Source: a candidate division WOR-3 bacterium (GTDB lineage Bacteria; Hydrothermota; Tepidihabitantia; Tepidihabitantales; Tepidihabitantaceae). From it: DNA of 64,000 nt. The DNA is taken from assembly GCA_039801085.1 (NCBI GenBank), contig JBDRTY010000001.1:757538-821537 (forward strand), in the 5' to 3' direction. Of this stretch, positions 52,979-60,954 are shown in pieces. Under the pieces are notes generated by a model. The model saw only the letters and a list, made by a program, of their open reading frames with translations, did no database searches and was not told the origin of the DNA. Both the position numbers and the translations under genes were made by a program. Within the stretch, counting starts at the first letter, position 1. Each line of letters opens with the position of its first letter.

Positions 52979-54342
52979 AATTTAACCTCCTGCATGTTGG
53001 TGGGAAAATTGGGCCTAATTTCAGGAGAATCGGGCGTCCTCGCGCTGGAAAAAACGATTTCACCCTTTGGGGTCCAACCTCGAACTTCAACAATCCTCAC
53101 ATTTACAAGACTACCGGCAGGTAGAGATTCGTCAACAACTACCACCTTCCCTTGGGGCGTTTTCCCCATACATCCGGAGCCGCGCGGACTTTCCCCTTCT
53201 ATCAGTATCTCATAAATTTTACCAAGCATTGCCCGATTAGATTCGCGGGTAATCTGGTTCTGCGTTTCGATCAATCGCAGCAATCGTTCTCTAATAACGT
53301 TCTCGGGAACAGTAGGGGTAAGCAAGCTTGCTGGCGTTCCGGGGCGGGGAGAAAATTTGAACATGTAAGCGTAATCAAAGCGTATTGATTTAATCAGTTC
53401 CAGTGTAGCGCAGAATTCGTCCTCAGTTTCAGTTGGAAAACCAACGATAACATCTGTTGTCAGCGAAATTTCCGGAAGATATTGTCGAATCAGTGCAACC
53501 TTATTGCGGTATTCTTCTATTGTATAGCCGCGATTCATCAATTTTAAAATACGGTCAGAACCCGATTGAACAGGTAAATGGAGCTGAGGGCAGATGCGGG
53601 GAAGTGTGGCGATCGTTTTGACAATCCGTTCATTCAGATCCCGTGGATGAGAGGTTAGAAATCTGATCCGGCATACCTTTGAGTGTTTGTGGATTTCAGC
53701 CAGTAATCGACAAAAATCGAAATCATTATAATTGTAGGCTAGAACATTTTGCCCGAGAAGTACTATCTCTCGAACGCCATGTGCGGTCAGCTCATCAATT
53801 TCGGACAAGATGGCTTCAGATGCTCGGAACCTTTCTTTTCCCCTTACATGAGGAACGATGCAGTAAGAGCAGAAATTACTACAACCGCGCATGATGGTAA
53901 CATAGGCACTGACACGGTTTTGTATAACTGGACGAACCCGGTCATAGCATTCATCAGACAATTCTACAGCAATTTGAGGACAGTTAGCGTTCATTGCAGC
54001 ATTTATTAACTCTGGAAGACGCTGATACTGATCTGGGCCGACTACCAGATCGGCATGGAAAGAGTTTACCAGTGTGTCCTGAAGCCGTTGTGCCATACAA
54101 CCCAGTATGCCAACAACTCGGGCGGAACCGGTTTTTTTAAGATTTACCAATTGACGGAGATTTCCGAGCGCTCTTTTCTCAGCATGTTCGCGGACCGCGC
54201 AGGTCATAATCAGAAGGACCTCGGCAGTCGCTGGAGAATTTTTTTCTTCAAAACCAGTCCTGTTGAGAATGTTGCGGACCAGATCCGCTTCATAGAAGTT
54301 CATCTGGCACCCGTAAACCCGCAGGAAGTAAGTAGCACTCAT
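52972..54342 (-). CDS. miaB: tRNA-2-methylthio-N6-dimethylallyladenosine synthase MiaB
   Basis: 456 residues with the three MTTase domains: N-terminal UPF0004 (FLRVYGCQMNFYEADLVRNIL, TCAVREHAEKRALG, GCMAQR), radical SAM core (YVTIMRGCSNFCSYCIVPHVRGKERFR, with CxxxCxxC) and a C-terminal TRAM domain. GQNVLAYN fits MiaB rather than RimO or MtaB. It adds a methylthio group to i6A37 of tRNAs. It is the first gene of miaB-lapA-lapB-mutS; its ATG follows a -10 box by 9 nt. Confidence 0.95.
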   Translation of the reverse strand: MSATYFLRVYGCQMNFYEADLVRNILNRTGFEEKNSPATAEVLLIMTCAVREHAEKRALGNLRQLVNLKKTGSARVVGILGCMAQRLQDTLVNSFHADLVVGPDQYQRLPELINAAMNANCPQIAVELSDECYDRVRPVIQNRVSAYVTIMRGCSNFCSYCIVPHVRGKERFRASEAILSEIDELTAHGVREIVLLGQNVLAYNYNDFDFCRLLAEIHKHSKVCRIRFLTSHPRDLNERIVKTIATLPRICPQLHLPVQSGSDRILKLMNRGYTIEEYRNKVALIRQYLPEISLTTDVIVGFPTETEDEFCATLELIKSIRFDYAYMFKFSPRPGTPASLLTPTVPENVIRERLLRLIETQNQITRESNRAMLGKIYEILIEGESPRGSGCMGKTPQGKVVVVDESLPAGSLVNVRIVEVRGWTPKGEIVFSSARTPDSPEIRPNFPTNMQEVKLW

Positions 54343-54351
54343 TCCTATTTA

Positions 54352-54378
54352 ATTTTAGCGATAATACGAAAATGTCAA
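54352..54378 (-). promoter_or_regulatory. Predicted promoter of miaB-lapA-lapB-mutS, nearly leaderless
   Basis: On the minus strand TTGACA at 54378-54373, 15-nt spacer, TAAAAT at 54357-54352, then 9 nt to the ATG at 54342. AGGA directly abuts the ATG, too close for normal pairing with 16S rRNA. Confidence 0.55.
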
Positions 54379-54415
54379 TAAATAATTATCACTGATAATC
54401 CTGCAATTGTCCGGG

Positions 54416-54443
54416 TTGACTTGCCTTTTGATAATCCTAAACT
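54416..54443 (+). promoter_or_regulatory. Predicted promoter of the saccharopine operon, nearly leaderless
   Basis: TTGACT at 54416-54421, 16-nt spacer, TAAACT at 54438-54443, then 11 nt to the ATG at 54455. It is divergent from the miaB promoter; their -35 boxes are separated by 37 nt. Confidence 0.5.
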
Positions 54444-54454
54444 TACACTGGAAA

Positions 54455-55762
54455 ATGAACACAATTGGTATTCGACGCGAGGACAAGAACATCTGGGAAC
54501 GGCGCGCTCCACTTGCTCCTTTTCAAGTGAATGAGTTGACGTCGGTGTACAGGACAGTATTTTATGTTCAACCGTCTACCCGAAGGATATTCAGTGATTC
54601 AGAATATGCTCGAGCAGGGGCGAAAATCTGTGAAGCACTCGATGACTGTCAGGTTATTTTGGGGATCAAGGAGATCCCGGTTAACTTCTTCCGCCCGGCA
54701 ACAACTTATCTTTTTTTTGCTCATGTTATTAAAGGACAGCCGAATAACATGCCGATGTTGCGTCAGATGATGAGACTCGGATGCTCCCTGATCGATTACG
54801 AAAAGGTAACTGATGATCAGGGACGCCGACTGATATTTTTCGGCCGGTATGCAGGGATCGCGGGAGCAATTGATACCCTAGCCGGACTGGGCAGGCGGTT
54901 GGAACTACTAGGGTACAAAACGCCATTGGTCGAGATTAAACTTGCACACGAATACGACACCTATGCAGTTGCCCGTCGTGAAATTTTTAGAGTGGGTGAA
55001 TTACTGAAAAAAAATGGCTTACCGGACAAACTTGCCCCATTGATTATTGGGGTTACCGGTTACGGGAATGTTGCCCGTGGTGTCGACGAAATTCTAAATG
55101 AACTCGATTGCACTAGAATAGACCCCGCAGAGCTGCCCGAAGTAATGAGTTCAGGAAACACCAAGACAATTTATGAAGTTGTATTTCGCGAAGAGCATAT
55201 GGTAGAACCGGTTACCGAGGGGCATGAATTTGATCTTCAGGAATATTATCAGTATCCGGAGCGTTACCGTTCGCGATTTGAGAGTTACTTACCTTATCTT
55301 TCGGTAATGCTGAATTGTATTTACTGGGACAGTCGATATCCCAGGCTTGTGACCAGGGAATACCTTAAAACTGTCACTGCTACCGATAAACTTCGATTGA
55401 TAATTATCGGTGATATTTCCTGCGACATCAATGGTTCGGTCGAAGTTACCGTAAAGGCAACTGATCCCGGGGCTCCATTTTATGTCTATAATCCAATGGA
55501 CGATACCATTCGAGACGGCATTGAGGGGGATGGGGTAGTAGTAATGGCGGTTGACAACCTTCCGTGCGAACTGGCATCTGATTCATCAGTTGAATTCGGC
55601 CGGGCACTGATGCCGTTTGTGCCCGTACTGCGGGAAACCAATTTCCAGGTTTCGCTGGAGCGATTAAATCTGCCAGCACCGTTGCACCGGGCTTTGATTC
55701 TCCATCGAGGAAAACTTACTCCGCCGTACCAATATCTGGAAAAATTTATAAAGAAAGGATGA
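54455..55762 (+). CDS. Lysine-ketoglutarate reductase domain protein (saccharopine-forming)
   Basis: ATG 54455 gives MNTIGIRREDKNIWERRAPLAPFQV, the canonical start of the AlaDh_PNT-type N-domain of lysine-ketoglutarate reductases; TTG 54407 would place the promoter inside the gene. 435 residues with IKEIPVNFF, TYLFFAHVIKGQP, SLIDYEKVTDDQGRRLIFFGRYAGIAGAIDTL, and LIIGVTGYGNVARGVDEIL (nucleotide fold). It corresponds to the reductase half of the eukaryotic bifunctional AASS enzyme, converting lysine and 2-oxoglutarate to saccharopine. The second half is encoded 7 nt downstream. Confidence 0.88.
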   Translation: MNTIGIRREDKNIWERRAPLAPFQVNELTSVYRTVFYVQPSTRRIFSDSEYARAGAKICEALDDCQVILGIKEIPVNFFRPATTYLFFAHVIKGQPNNMPMLRQMMRLGCSLIDYEKVTDDQGRRLIFFGRYAGIAGAIDTLAGLGRRLELLGYKTPLVEIKLAHEYDTYAVARREIFRVGELLKKNGLPDKLAPLIIGVTGYGNVARGVDEILNELDCTRIDPAELPEVMSSGNTKTIYEVVFREEHMVEPVTEGHEFDLQEYYQYPERYRSRFESYLPYLSVMLNCIYWDSRYPRLVTREYLKTVTATDKLRLIIIGDISCDINGSVEVTVKATDPGAPFYVYNPMDDTIRDGIEGDGVVVMAVDNLPCELASDSSVEFGRALMPFVPVLRETNFQVSLERLNLPAPLHRALILHRGKLTPPYQYLEKFIKKG

Positions 55763-55769
55763 TGATAAT

Positions 55770-57092
55770 ATGAAAAGGGTTCTAATTTTGGGTGCGGGTC
55801 TGGTATCCAGACCGATGGTCCGTTATCTTTTAAGTCTCGACGATGTGGAATTAACGGTGGCTACCCGGACAGTTTCCAAGGCACTGGAATTGATAGGTAC
55901 GCATCCCCGGGGACGGGCAGTTGAGCTGCTGGCTGACGACGAAGCTAACATCCACCGTCTGGTTGGCGGCAGTGATATTGTAGTAAGTCTGTTGCCATAT
56001 ACCTATCACCCTACCGTAGCCCGTCACTGCATCGACCTGAAAAAACATCTGGTCACAACTTCGTATGTGAGTGATGCAATGAGGAAGCTTAATGGCGAAG
56101 CGCAGAAAGCGGGTATTATTCTTCTCAACGAAATTGGTCTGGACCCGGGTATTGATCATATGTCGGCGATGGCGCTTATTGACCGGATCAAGACAAATGG
56201 AGGTCGAATTGTTAGCTTTATATCCTCGTGCGGGGGGCTCCCGGCACCGGAGGCGAATGATAATCCCCTTGGTTATAAATTTTCCTGGAGTCCACGGGGG
56301 GTACTGATGGCTGGTAGAAATGATGCCAGATTTTTGAGAGACGGAAGGGAGATGATAATTCCTGCCAGCCAGCTGTTTGCCTCATGCTGGCGTCAGACAA
56401 TTCCCGGCATTGGTGAACTTGAAGCCTATCCTAACCGGAATTCGCTTCCTTATATTGAACTCTATCGTCTGGAAGGTATTAGAACAATGATCCGTGCAAC
56501 TCTTCGCTATCCCGGCTGGTGCGAAACGATGCAGGCAATCAGCGAACTCGGATTGTTAATAGATGAGCGGGTCCGGAATGACCTTAGCCGGTTGACCTAT
56601 GCACAGTGGTTTAGGGAATATGTACCCGGGACCGGCAGTCTGCAGGAGGATACAGGAGTTCGACTGAACCTGCCGGTAAATCATCCGGTTCTGCAACGGC
56701 TGGAATGGCTCGGGCTGTTTAGTGATACTCCGATTGCGCTGGAATCGGGTTCTAATCTTGATATTTTGGCGAAGGCAATGCTTGAACGTATGAGCTACAA
56801 ACGAGGAGAACGGGATATGATCGTTCTGCATCATCAGTTTGTAGTTGAGTATCCGGGCAGGTTGGAAGGTATTGAATCTACCTTGGTGGATTATGGAGAA
56901 CCAGAGGGTGATACAGCAATGGCGCGGACAGTAAGTCTGCCGGCGGCAGTTGCGGTTAAAATGCTCATTGAAGGCAGTATTAAATTGACCGGCGTTCAGA
57001 TACCCGTTAGCAGCGAACTGTATCAGCCGATAATGACGGAACTTTCAAAAATGGGACTCAGGTTCCAAGAACAGGTGCAACGGCTTGGCTAG
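55770..57092 (+). CDS. Saccharopine dehydrogenase (glutamate-forming type)
   Basis: 440 residues: RVLILGAGLVSRPMVRYLLSL (Rossmann motif), VATRTVSKALELI, DIVVSLLPYTYHPTVARHCIDLKKHLVTTSYVSDAMRKL, LNEIGLDPGIDHMSAM and SSCGGLPAPEANDNPLGYKFSWSPRGVLMA, all typical of the Lys9/AASS C-terminal dehydrogenase. It cleaves saccharopine to aminoadipate semialdehyde and glutamate. With the preceding gene it makes a complete lysine-saccharopine pathway in split form. Its 3' end overlaps the convergent ferritin-like gene by 4 nt. Confidence 0.9.
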   Translation: MKRVLILGAGLVSRPMVRYLLSLDDVELTVATRTVSKALELIGTHPRGRAVELLADDEANIHRLVGGSDIVVSLLPYTYHPTVARHCIDLKKHLVTTSYVSDAMRKLNGEAQKAGIILLNEIGLDPGIDHMSAMALIDRIKTNGGRIVSFISSCGGLPAPEANDNPLGYKFSWSPRGVLMAGRNDARFLRDGREMIIPASQLFASCWRQTIPGIGELEAYPNRNSLPYIELYRLEGIRTMIRATLRYPGWCETMQAISELGLLIDERVRNDLSRLTYAQWFREYVPGTGSLQEDTGVRLNLPVNHPVLQRLEWLGLFSDTPIALESGSNLDILAKAMLERMSYKRGERDMIVLHHQFVVEYPGRLEGIESTLVDYGEPEGDTAMARTVSLPAAVAVKMLIEGSIKLTGVQIPVSSELYQPIMTELSKMGLRFQEQVQRLG

Positions 57093-57610
57093 CGGTTGGT
57101 TTCGAGAGTAAATTCCCTTAAGCCCAACCAGAATCCGGTTTCCTCAATAAAGTCAATTTCTCCCTGAATCAACTGCTGGTGTGCCGATTCCATTTCTGCC
57201 AGACGCTTAAAAAGTAAACGTAAAGATTCTTGTTTGATTTTTCCCGACTGTTCAAGATAAAATTTTCGGGCATTATTTTCTAGTTCCAACGCTATTTGCA
57301 GTGCTGCAAGTGCGGCTGCATTTACCCTGCCGCCACTTAACACATCACGCTGAGTTATTTTAGGAATTAATTTCTCAATTAAAGTCGGAGACACAGATAC
57401 TGGTGTACAACTGCCCTGACGGCGGTATTCATCTATTTTTCCCCCGAGCAAATCCTGATGCATAAGTTCATCCATTGCCAGCCGGATAAACATATTCTTG
57501 CCGGCTAAATCTTCGGTTTGCCATGCAAATTCCAGATACCGCCTGAGACTTTCGGTCTCTGCCACATGCGCAAGGGTTAAAACCTCAATTTCGGTATTTA
57601 ACTCAGGCAT
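57089..57610 (-). CDS. Ferritin-like (rubrerythrin-type) di-iron protein
   Basis: ATG 57610 (173 residues) is chosen because a TTGACC/TATCAT promoter ends 7 nt upstream of it; the TTG at 57658 would lie outside the transcript. Two helix pairs carry metal ligands of a four-helix bundle: AETESL and DELMHQ in the first half, ELENNARKFY and EMESAHQQ in the second (E, ExxH, E, ExxH). No C-terminal rubredoxin domain is present. Likely roles are iron or peroxide handling; the substrate is unknown. Confidence 0.85.
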   Translation of the reverse strand: MPELNTEIEVLTLAHVAETESLRRYLEFAWQTEDLAGKNMFIRLAMDELMHQDLLGGKIDEYRRQGSCTPVSVSPTLIEKLIPKITQRDVLSGGRVNAAALAALQIALELENNARKFYLEQSGKIKQESLRLLFKRLAEMESAHQQLIQGEIDFIEETGFWLGLREFTLETNR

Positions 57611-57617
57611 CAGGTGT

Positions 57618-57646
57618 ATGATAAATGGCTTTTCTGATGAGGTCAA
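57618..57646 (-). promoter_or_regulatory. Predicted leaderless promoter of the ferritin-like gene
   Basis: On the minus strand TTGACC at 57646-57641, 17-nt spacer, TATCAT at 57623-57618, then 7 nt to the ATG at 57610. The -10 sequence is identical to that of the divergent lptF promoter. Confidence 0.6.
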
Positions 57647-57912
57647 TTTCTGCGTCAACGTTGATATTTGCGTAGTGGCGGTAGTTTCAATATCTGCACC
57701 TGTTCAAGTGATGACCAAAATACCAGGAGCGGGCGATAATGCACAAGCCGCCATTTTTGGCCCTGCGGAGAGAACACTTAACCCCGAAACAGTGAACAGG
57801 TATGCCCGGGGCTAGCCCCCATTTTGTAACCGATTGTATCATAAACAGTTAACAAAACACAAACTGGTCTGGATTACAATAACAATAAATAGAGCAGGGT
57901 ATTCCCGGTTTA

Positions 57913-57940
57913 TTGACTTGCCCCGGGGTGGTTATATCAT
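57913..57940 (+). promoter_or_regulatory. Predicted leaderless promoter of lptF-lptG
   Basis: TTGACT at 57913-57918, 16-nt spacer, TATCAT at 57935-57940, then 6 nt to the ATG at 57947. No ribosome site lies between the -10 box and the start. Confidence 0.65.
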
Positions 57941-57946
57941 TATAAA

Positions 57947-59188
57947 ATGACTCTGCTGCAGCGCGAGGCAGTTAAAGAGTTTGTTCTGTATTTCATTTTT
58001 GCTACTGCAGTCCTTGCCTTCATCCTACTGATGGATCGACTGTTCCTTCTCGCTGACCTCTTGGTAAGGAAGGGCGTTCCCGTATCGGCGGTGGTGGAAA
58101 TTTCCATTTTTTCCCTGCCGTTTGTTATCAGTGTCAGCGCACCACTTGCCGGATTAATTGCCGGCGTGATTACCTTCGGACGTATGGCTCAAGATAATGA
58201 GATGGTAGTGGTACGGGCAGCTGGCATTCCGGCCTGGCGACTGTTCATACCGGTTATGTTGCTGGGTATCATAATGGCACCGGTGATGGTTGTTTTTAAC
58301 GGTTATGTGGTACCAGAAGCACAGCACCGGGTTCGTAATTTGTTAACCGATATTGCACGGAAGAAACCGGCGTTGAGAATTCAGGAGCGAATTTTCATGG
58401 ACGATTTTCCCGGATATATGGTATACATCGGGTCAATCAATCAGCGCCGTTCCACCATCAGTAATGCGGTAATTTTTGAGCGCGGGCGAGGCAAGAATCC
58501 ACCGACCTTCGTTACTGCTCCCCGGGGTGAACTGAAATATACGCTGGATGACCGGTATCTGGTGCTGACTTTATATGACGGCGAAATTCATGAATTGCTC
58601 GAAACGGGTAATTACCGCCGGCTGGCATTCCGGGAGCAAATAATTAACGTGCCGAGTGAAGATGTACTGGTGCGGCAGGGGCGGGATTACCGGACTGATG
58701 ACGAGATGCGTTTCAATCATCTGCTAAAGCAAATTCGGGATGTCAATAATGATGTCCGGGAACTTAATCAGCAGCTCGCTGATCTGAGGAGCGCCAGTTC
58801 TGACGATGAGATTATACAGGTACGTGCGGACGAGCTGAAAACCCGGATTCGTTACCGTCGCAGCGAGGCACTCCGATCAATGACCGAATTGCACAAACGG
58901 TTTTCGCTTGCCTTTTCCTGTTTTTTCTTTCTGCTTTTCGGGGCACCGCTGGGGTTAGTGCTGCGGCGTGGTGGTATCGGGACTGGTTTCATCGTCGGGC
59001 TGATATTCTTTGCACTGTATTATGTCCTGTTGCTTGCCGGAGAAAATATGGCCGAGAATGGCAGGGTATCACCGTTTTTCGGCATGTGGCTGCCGAACAT
59101 CCTACTGGTACTGCCGGTTTTGGAACTTTCGAGCCGGGCGTTGTTTGAATTTTCACCACTCCGACTGTTTACGGGGCGAATTAAATGA
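57947..59188 (+). CDS. lptF: LptF/LptG family LPS-export permease (first copy)
   Basis: 413 residues with three N-terminal membrane helices (about 12-32, 55-80, 98-120), a large periplasmic jellyroll domain (about 130-300, ending in a coiled stretch VNNDVRELNQQLADLRSASSDDE) and three C-terminal helices. Family motifs: GLIAGVITFGRMAQDNEMVVVRAAGIPAWRLFIPVM and LFGAPLGLVLRRGG. With LptG and the ATPase LptB it extracts LPS from the inner membrane. Which of the pair is LptF is assigned by order. Confidence 0.88.
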   Translation: MTLLQREAVKEFVLYFIFATAVLAFILLMDRLFLLADLLVRKGVPVSAVVEISIFSLPFVISVSAPLAGLIAGVITFGRMAQDNEMVVVRAAGIPAWRLFIPVMLLGIIMAPVMVVFNGYVVPEAQHRVRNLLTDIARKKPALRIQERIFMDDFPGYMVYIGSINQRRSTISNAVIFERGRGKNPPTFVTAPRGELKYTLDDRYLVLTLYDGEIHELLETGNYRRLAFREQIINVPSEDVLVRQGRDYRTDDEMRFNHLLKQIRDVNNDVRELNQQLADLRSASSDDEIIQVRADELKTRIRYRRSEALRSMTELHKRFSLAFSCFFFLLFGAPLGLVLRRGGIGTGFIVGLIFFALYYVLLLAGENMAENGRVSPFFGMWLPNILLVLPVLELSSRALFEFSPLRLFTGRIK

Positions 59189-60279
59189 AGACAATTGACC
59201 GTTACCTTTTTATTGAACTTACCAAGTTCGCATTTCTAGCATTATTAAGTGTAGTAACGATTTATCTGTTGATCGATTTGTTTGAAGAACTGGGGTATTT
59301 CGTAAGCAGGAATACGCCACTATCAGTGATCTTCAAGTATTATTTCTATACCCTGCCGTCAGCAGCAGTACTGCTCTATCCCGTAAGTCTGATTCTTGCA
59401 GTTTTTGTCGTATACGGCCAGATGACGAGAAATAACGAACTGGCAGCTTTCAAAAGTGCCGGAGTAAGCATCTACCGGTTGTTTCTACCGGCATTGGCGA
59501 TTGGAATATTTACGATATTTGCCTTCATCGCTGGCAATGAATTCATTACCATCCGTTTTAATCGCAAGTTGAATCAGCTGCGCCGTTTTGTAATTGAAAA
59601 ACGGATTCAGCCTCCAGCACATTATCAACATGATATTTATCGCATTGATGGCAACATAGTATTATGGAGCAGGGAGCTGGAGAAACAGGCTGCCGGCGTA
59701 TCCAATGCAGTTCTCCGTAACTTTACATTGCTTAAGCTGGACCGGAACCGCCGGGTTAGTATTCGAGTCGACGGGGACTCGGCAGTTAATCAGAATGGAG
59801 TCTGGAAGGGATACGGCGTGCGGGTTCGTGAATTTGATTCTACCGGCAAACAGAAATTTACTCAGCAGGCACAGCTTGAATTGAAGTTGTTGACCCCCAA
59901 TCTTTTTGAATTTGGCGCACTGGGACAGCCGGTCGAAGAGATGACAGTTTTTGATCTGAATAATTATATCCAGCTGATGCGGGCAAGTGGAGAAAATGTT
60001 GCGCGAGAGGAAGTTGAGTTTCATTACCGGTTCTCTTATGCCCTGATCGGTTTAATAGTAGTGATGCTGGGGTTACCGTTCTCAGTCCGTCTGCGTCGCG
60101 GTGGAGTAATGCTGGGGTTGGGGTTCGGGTTATTTTTCTCGTTTCTTTACTGGGGTGTTATTCAGACCTGTCGTGCCTTTGGAGCTTCGCATGTGATATC
60201 ACCAGTATTTGCCGCCTGGCTGCCCAATGTTATCTTTGGTGTGGTAGCACTGGTGCTGATACTGAAAGTGGAGACTTGA
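59185..60279 (+). CDS. lptG: LptF/LptG family LPS-export permease (second copy)
   Basis: 364 residues starting by ATGA overlap with lptF. YLFIELTKFAFLALLSVVTIYLLIDLFEELGYFV, LILAVFVVYGQMTRNNELAAFKSAGVSIYRLFLPAL and the C-terminal LIVVMLGLPFSVRLRRGGVMLGLGFGLFFSFLYWGV follow the YjgQ/LptG pattern; a periplasmic domain spans about 120-270. It pairs with LptF in the LptB2FG exporter. No lptA, lptB, lptC or lptD lies in the window. Confidence 0.9.
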   Translation: MKTIDRYLFIELTKFAFLALLSVVTIYLLIDLFEELGYFVSRNTPLSVIFKYYFYTLPSAAVLLYPVSLILAVFVVYGQMTRNNELAAFKSAGVSIYRLFLPALAIGIFTIFAFIAGNEFITIRFNRKLNQLRRFVIEKRIQPPAHYQHDIYRIDGNIVLWSRELEKQAAGVSNAVLRNFTLLKLDRNRRVSIRVDGDSAVNQNGVWKGYGVRVREFDSTGKQKFTQQAQLELKLLTPNLFEFGALGQPVEEMTVFDLNNYIQLMRASGENVAREEVEFHYRFSYALIGLIVVMLGLPFSVRLRRGGVMLGLGFGLFFSFLYWGVIQTCRAFGASHVISPVFAAWLPNVIFGVVALVLILKVET

Positions 60280-60282
60280 ACG

Positions 60283-60954
60283 ATGAATCGACTTTTAACG
60301 GTATTACTACTGGCAGTTTCAGTGGGATTTGCAGGTGGAGGAATAATTTGTGATCCGGATAGCGACTGTTTCTATGTACCATCCGCTGTGCGGTTAGATG
60401 AACGGCGGGTTCCGGCGCTGCTTGTTTTCCATTGCAATGGTGCAACCGCAGCTGATCTGGATAGCTTCAGGAAAATCGGTGATTCACTCAACTGGGTAAT
60501 TGCTACCTGCCATCGTGTTCGGAACCACCGAGGCATTTTAACTAACGATTCAGCAGCCGTCCAGACAATTAACAAACTCCTTCGATTCTTTCCGGTAGAT
60601 TCCGAGCAGCTTTTTCTCTTCGGGTTTTCGGCACAGGGAGTTCAGGCACTGGCATCGATGTATCTGCATCCTAGGCTGATCAGAGGGGTGGTAACAGTCT
60701 GTGCCCATACCGGCGCCCAAGTGCTGGCAGAGCCCGGAACGCTGAACAGACATTATGCATATCTAGTGACCCGCACTGGTGACTGGAATCGTGTTGCCAA
60801 TTATGAGCTCAACCGGGATTTGAATCTCTGGGGCGTCAGATGCACCCTTGCCATTACCCCGGGCGAACATTGTGCCGGTTCATGGCAGGAGGTGCTTGCA
60901 GGCTGTCGCTGGCTGCAAAAACAACTAAAAACCCTGACGCAATCGCGTCAGTAA
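60283..60954 (+). CDS. Secreted alpha/beta-hydrolase-fold protein
   Basis: 223 residues with a signal peptide (MNRLLTVLLLAVSVGFAGG). The fold is indicated by PALLVFHCNGATA (strand and oxyanion region), the nucleophile elbow FGFSAQGVQALASMYL (Gly-x-Ser-x-Gly) and a late histidine in TPGEHCAGSWQEV; the aspartate is likely in TRTGDWNR. It resembles small esterase/depolymerase-type enzymes. The substrate is unknown. It follows lptG by 3 nt and its 3' end overlaps the convergent polX gene by 30 nt. Confidence 0.7.
   Translation: MNRLLTVLLLAVSVGFAGGGIICDPDSDCFYVPSAVRLDERRVPALLVFHCNGATAADLDSFRKIGDSLNWVIATCHRVRNHRGILTNDSAAVQTINKLLRFFPVDSEQLFLFGFSAQGVQALASMYLHPRLIRGVVTVCAHTGAQVLAEPGTLNRHYAYLVTRTGDWNRVANYELNRDLNLWGVRCTLAITPGEHCAGSWQEVLAGCRWLQKQLKTLTQSRQ

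Larger units (their letters stand above)
57611..57946. other. Divergent intergenic region with two leaderless-type promoters
   Basis: 336 nt without a supported gene. It holds the ferritin-like promoter at one end and the lptF promoter at the other. The middle (about 57650-57900) has a GC-rich short repeat GCCCGGGGCTAGCCCCC near 57807 and no clear operator, RNA or ORF with coding character. Confidence 0.6.

Noticed and set aside
54407-54454. TTG 54407 start for the lysine-ketoglutarate reductase gene
   Set aside because: The family N-terminus begins at ATG 54455 and the promoter would lie within the longer frame.
57611-57658. Longer start for the ferritin-like gene at 57658
   Set aside because: It lies upstream of a good promoter whose -10 box ends 7 nt before ATG 57610.
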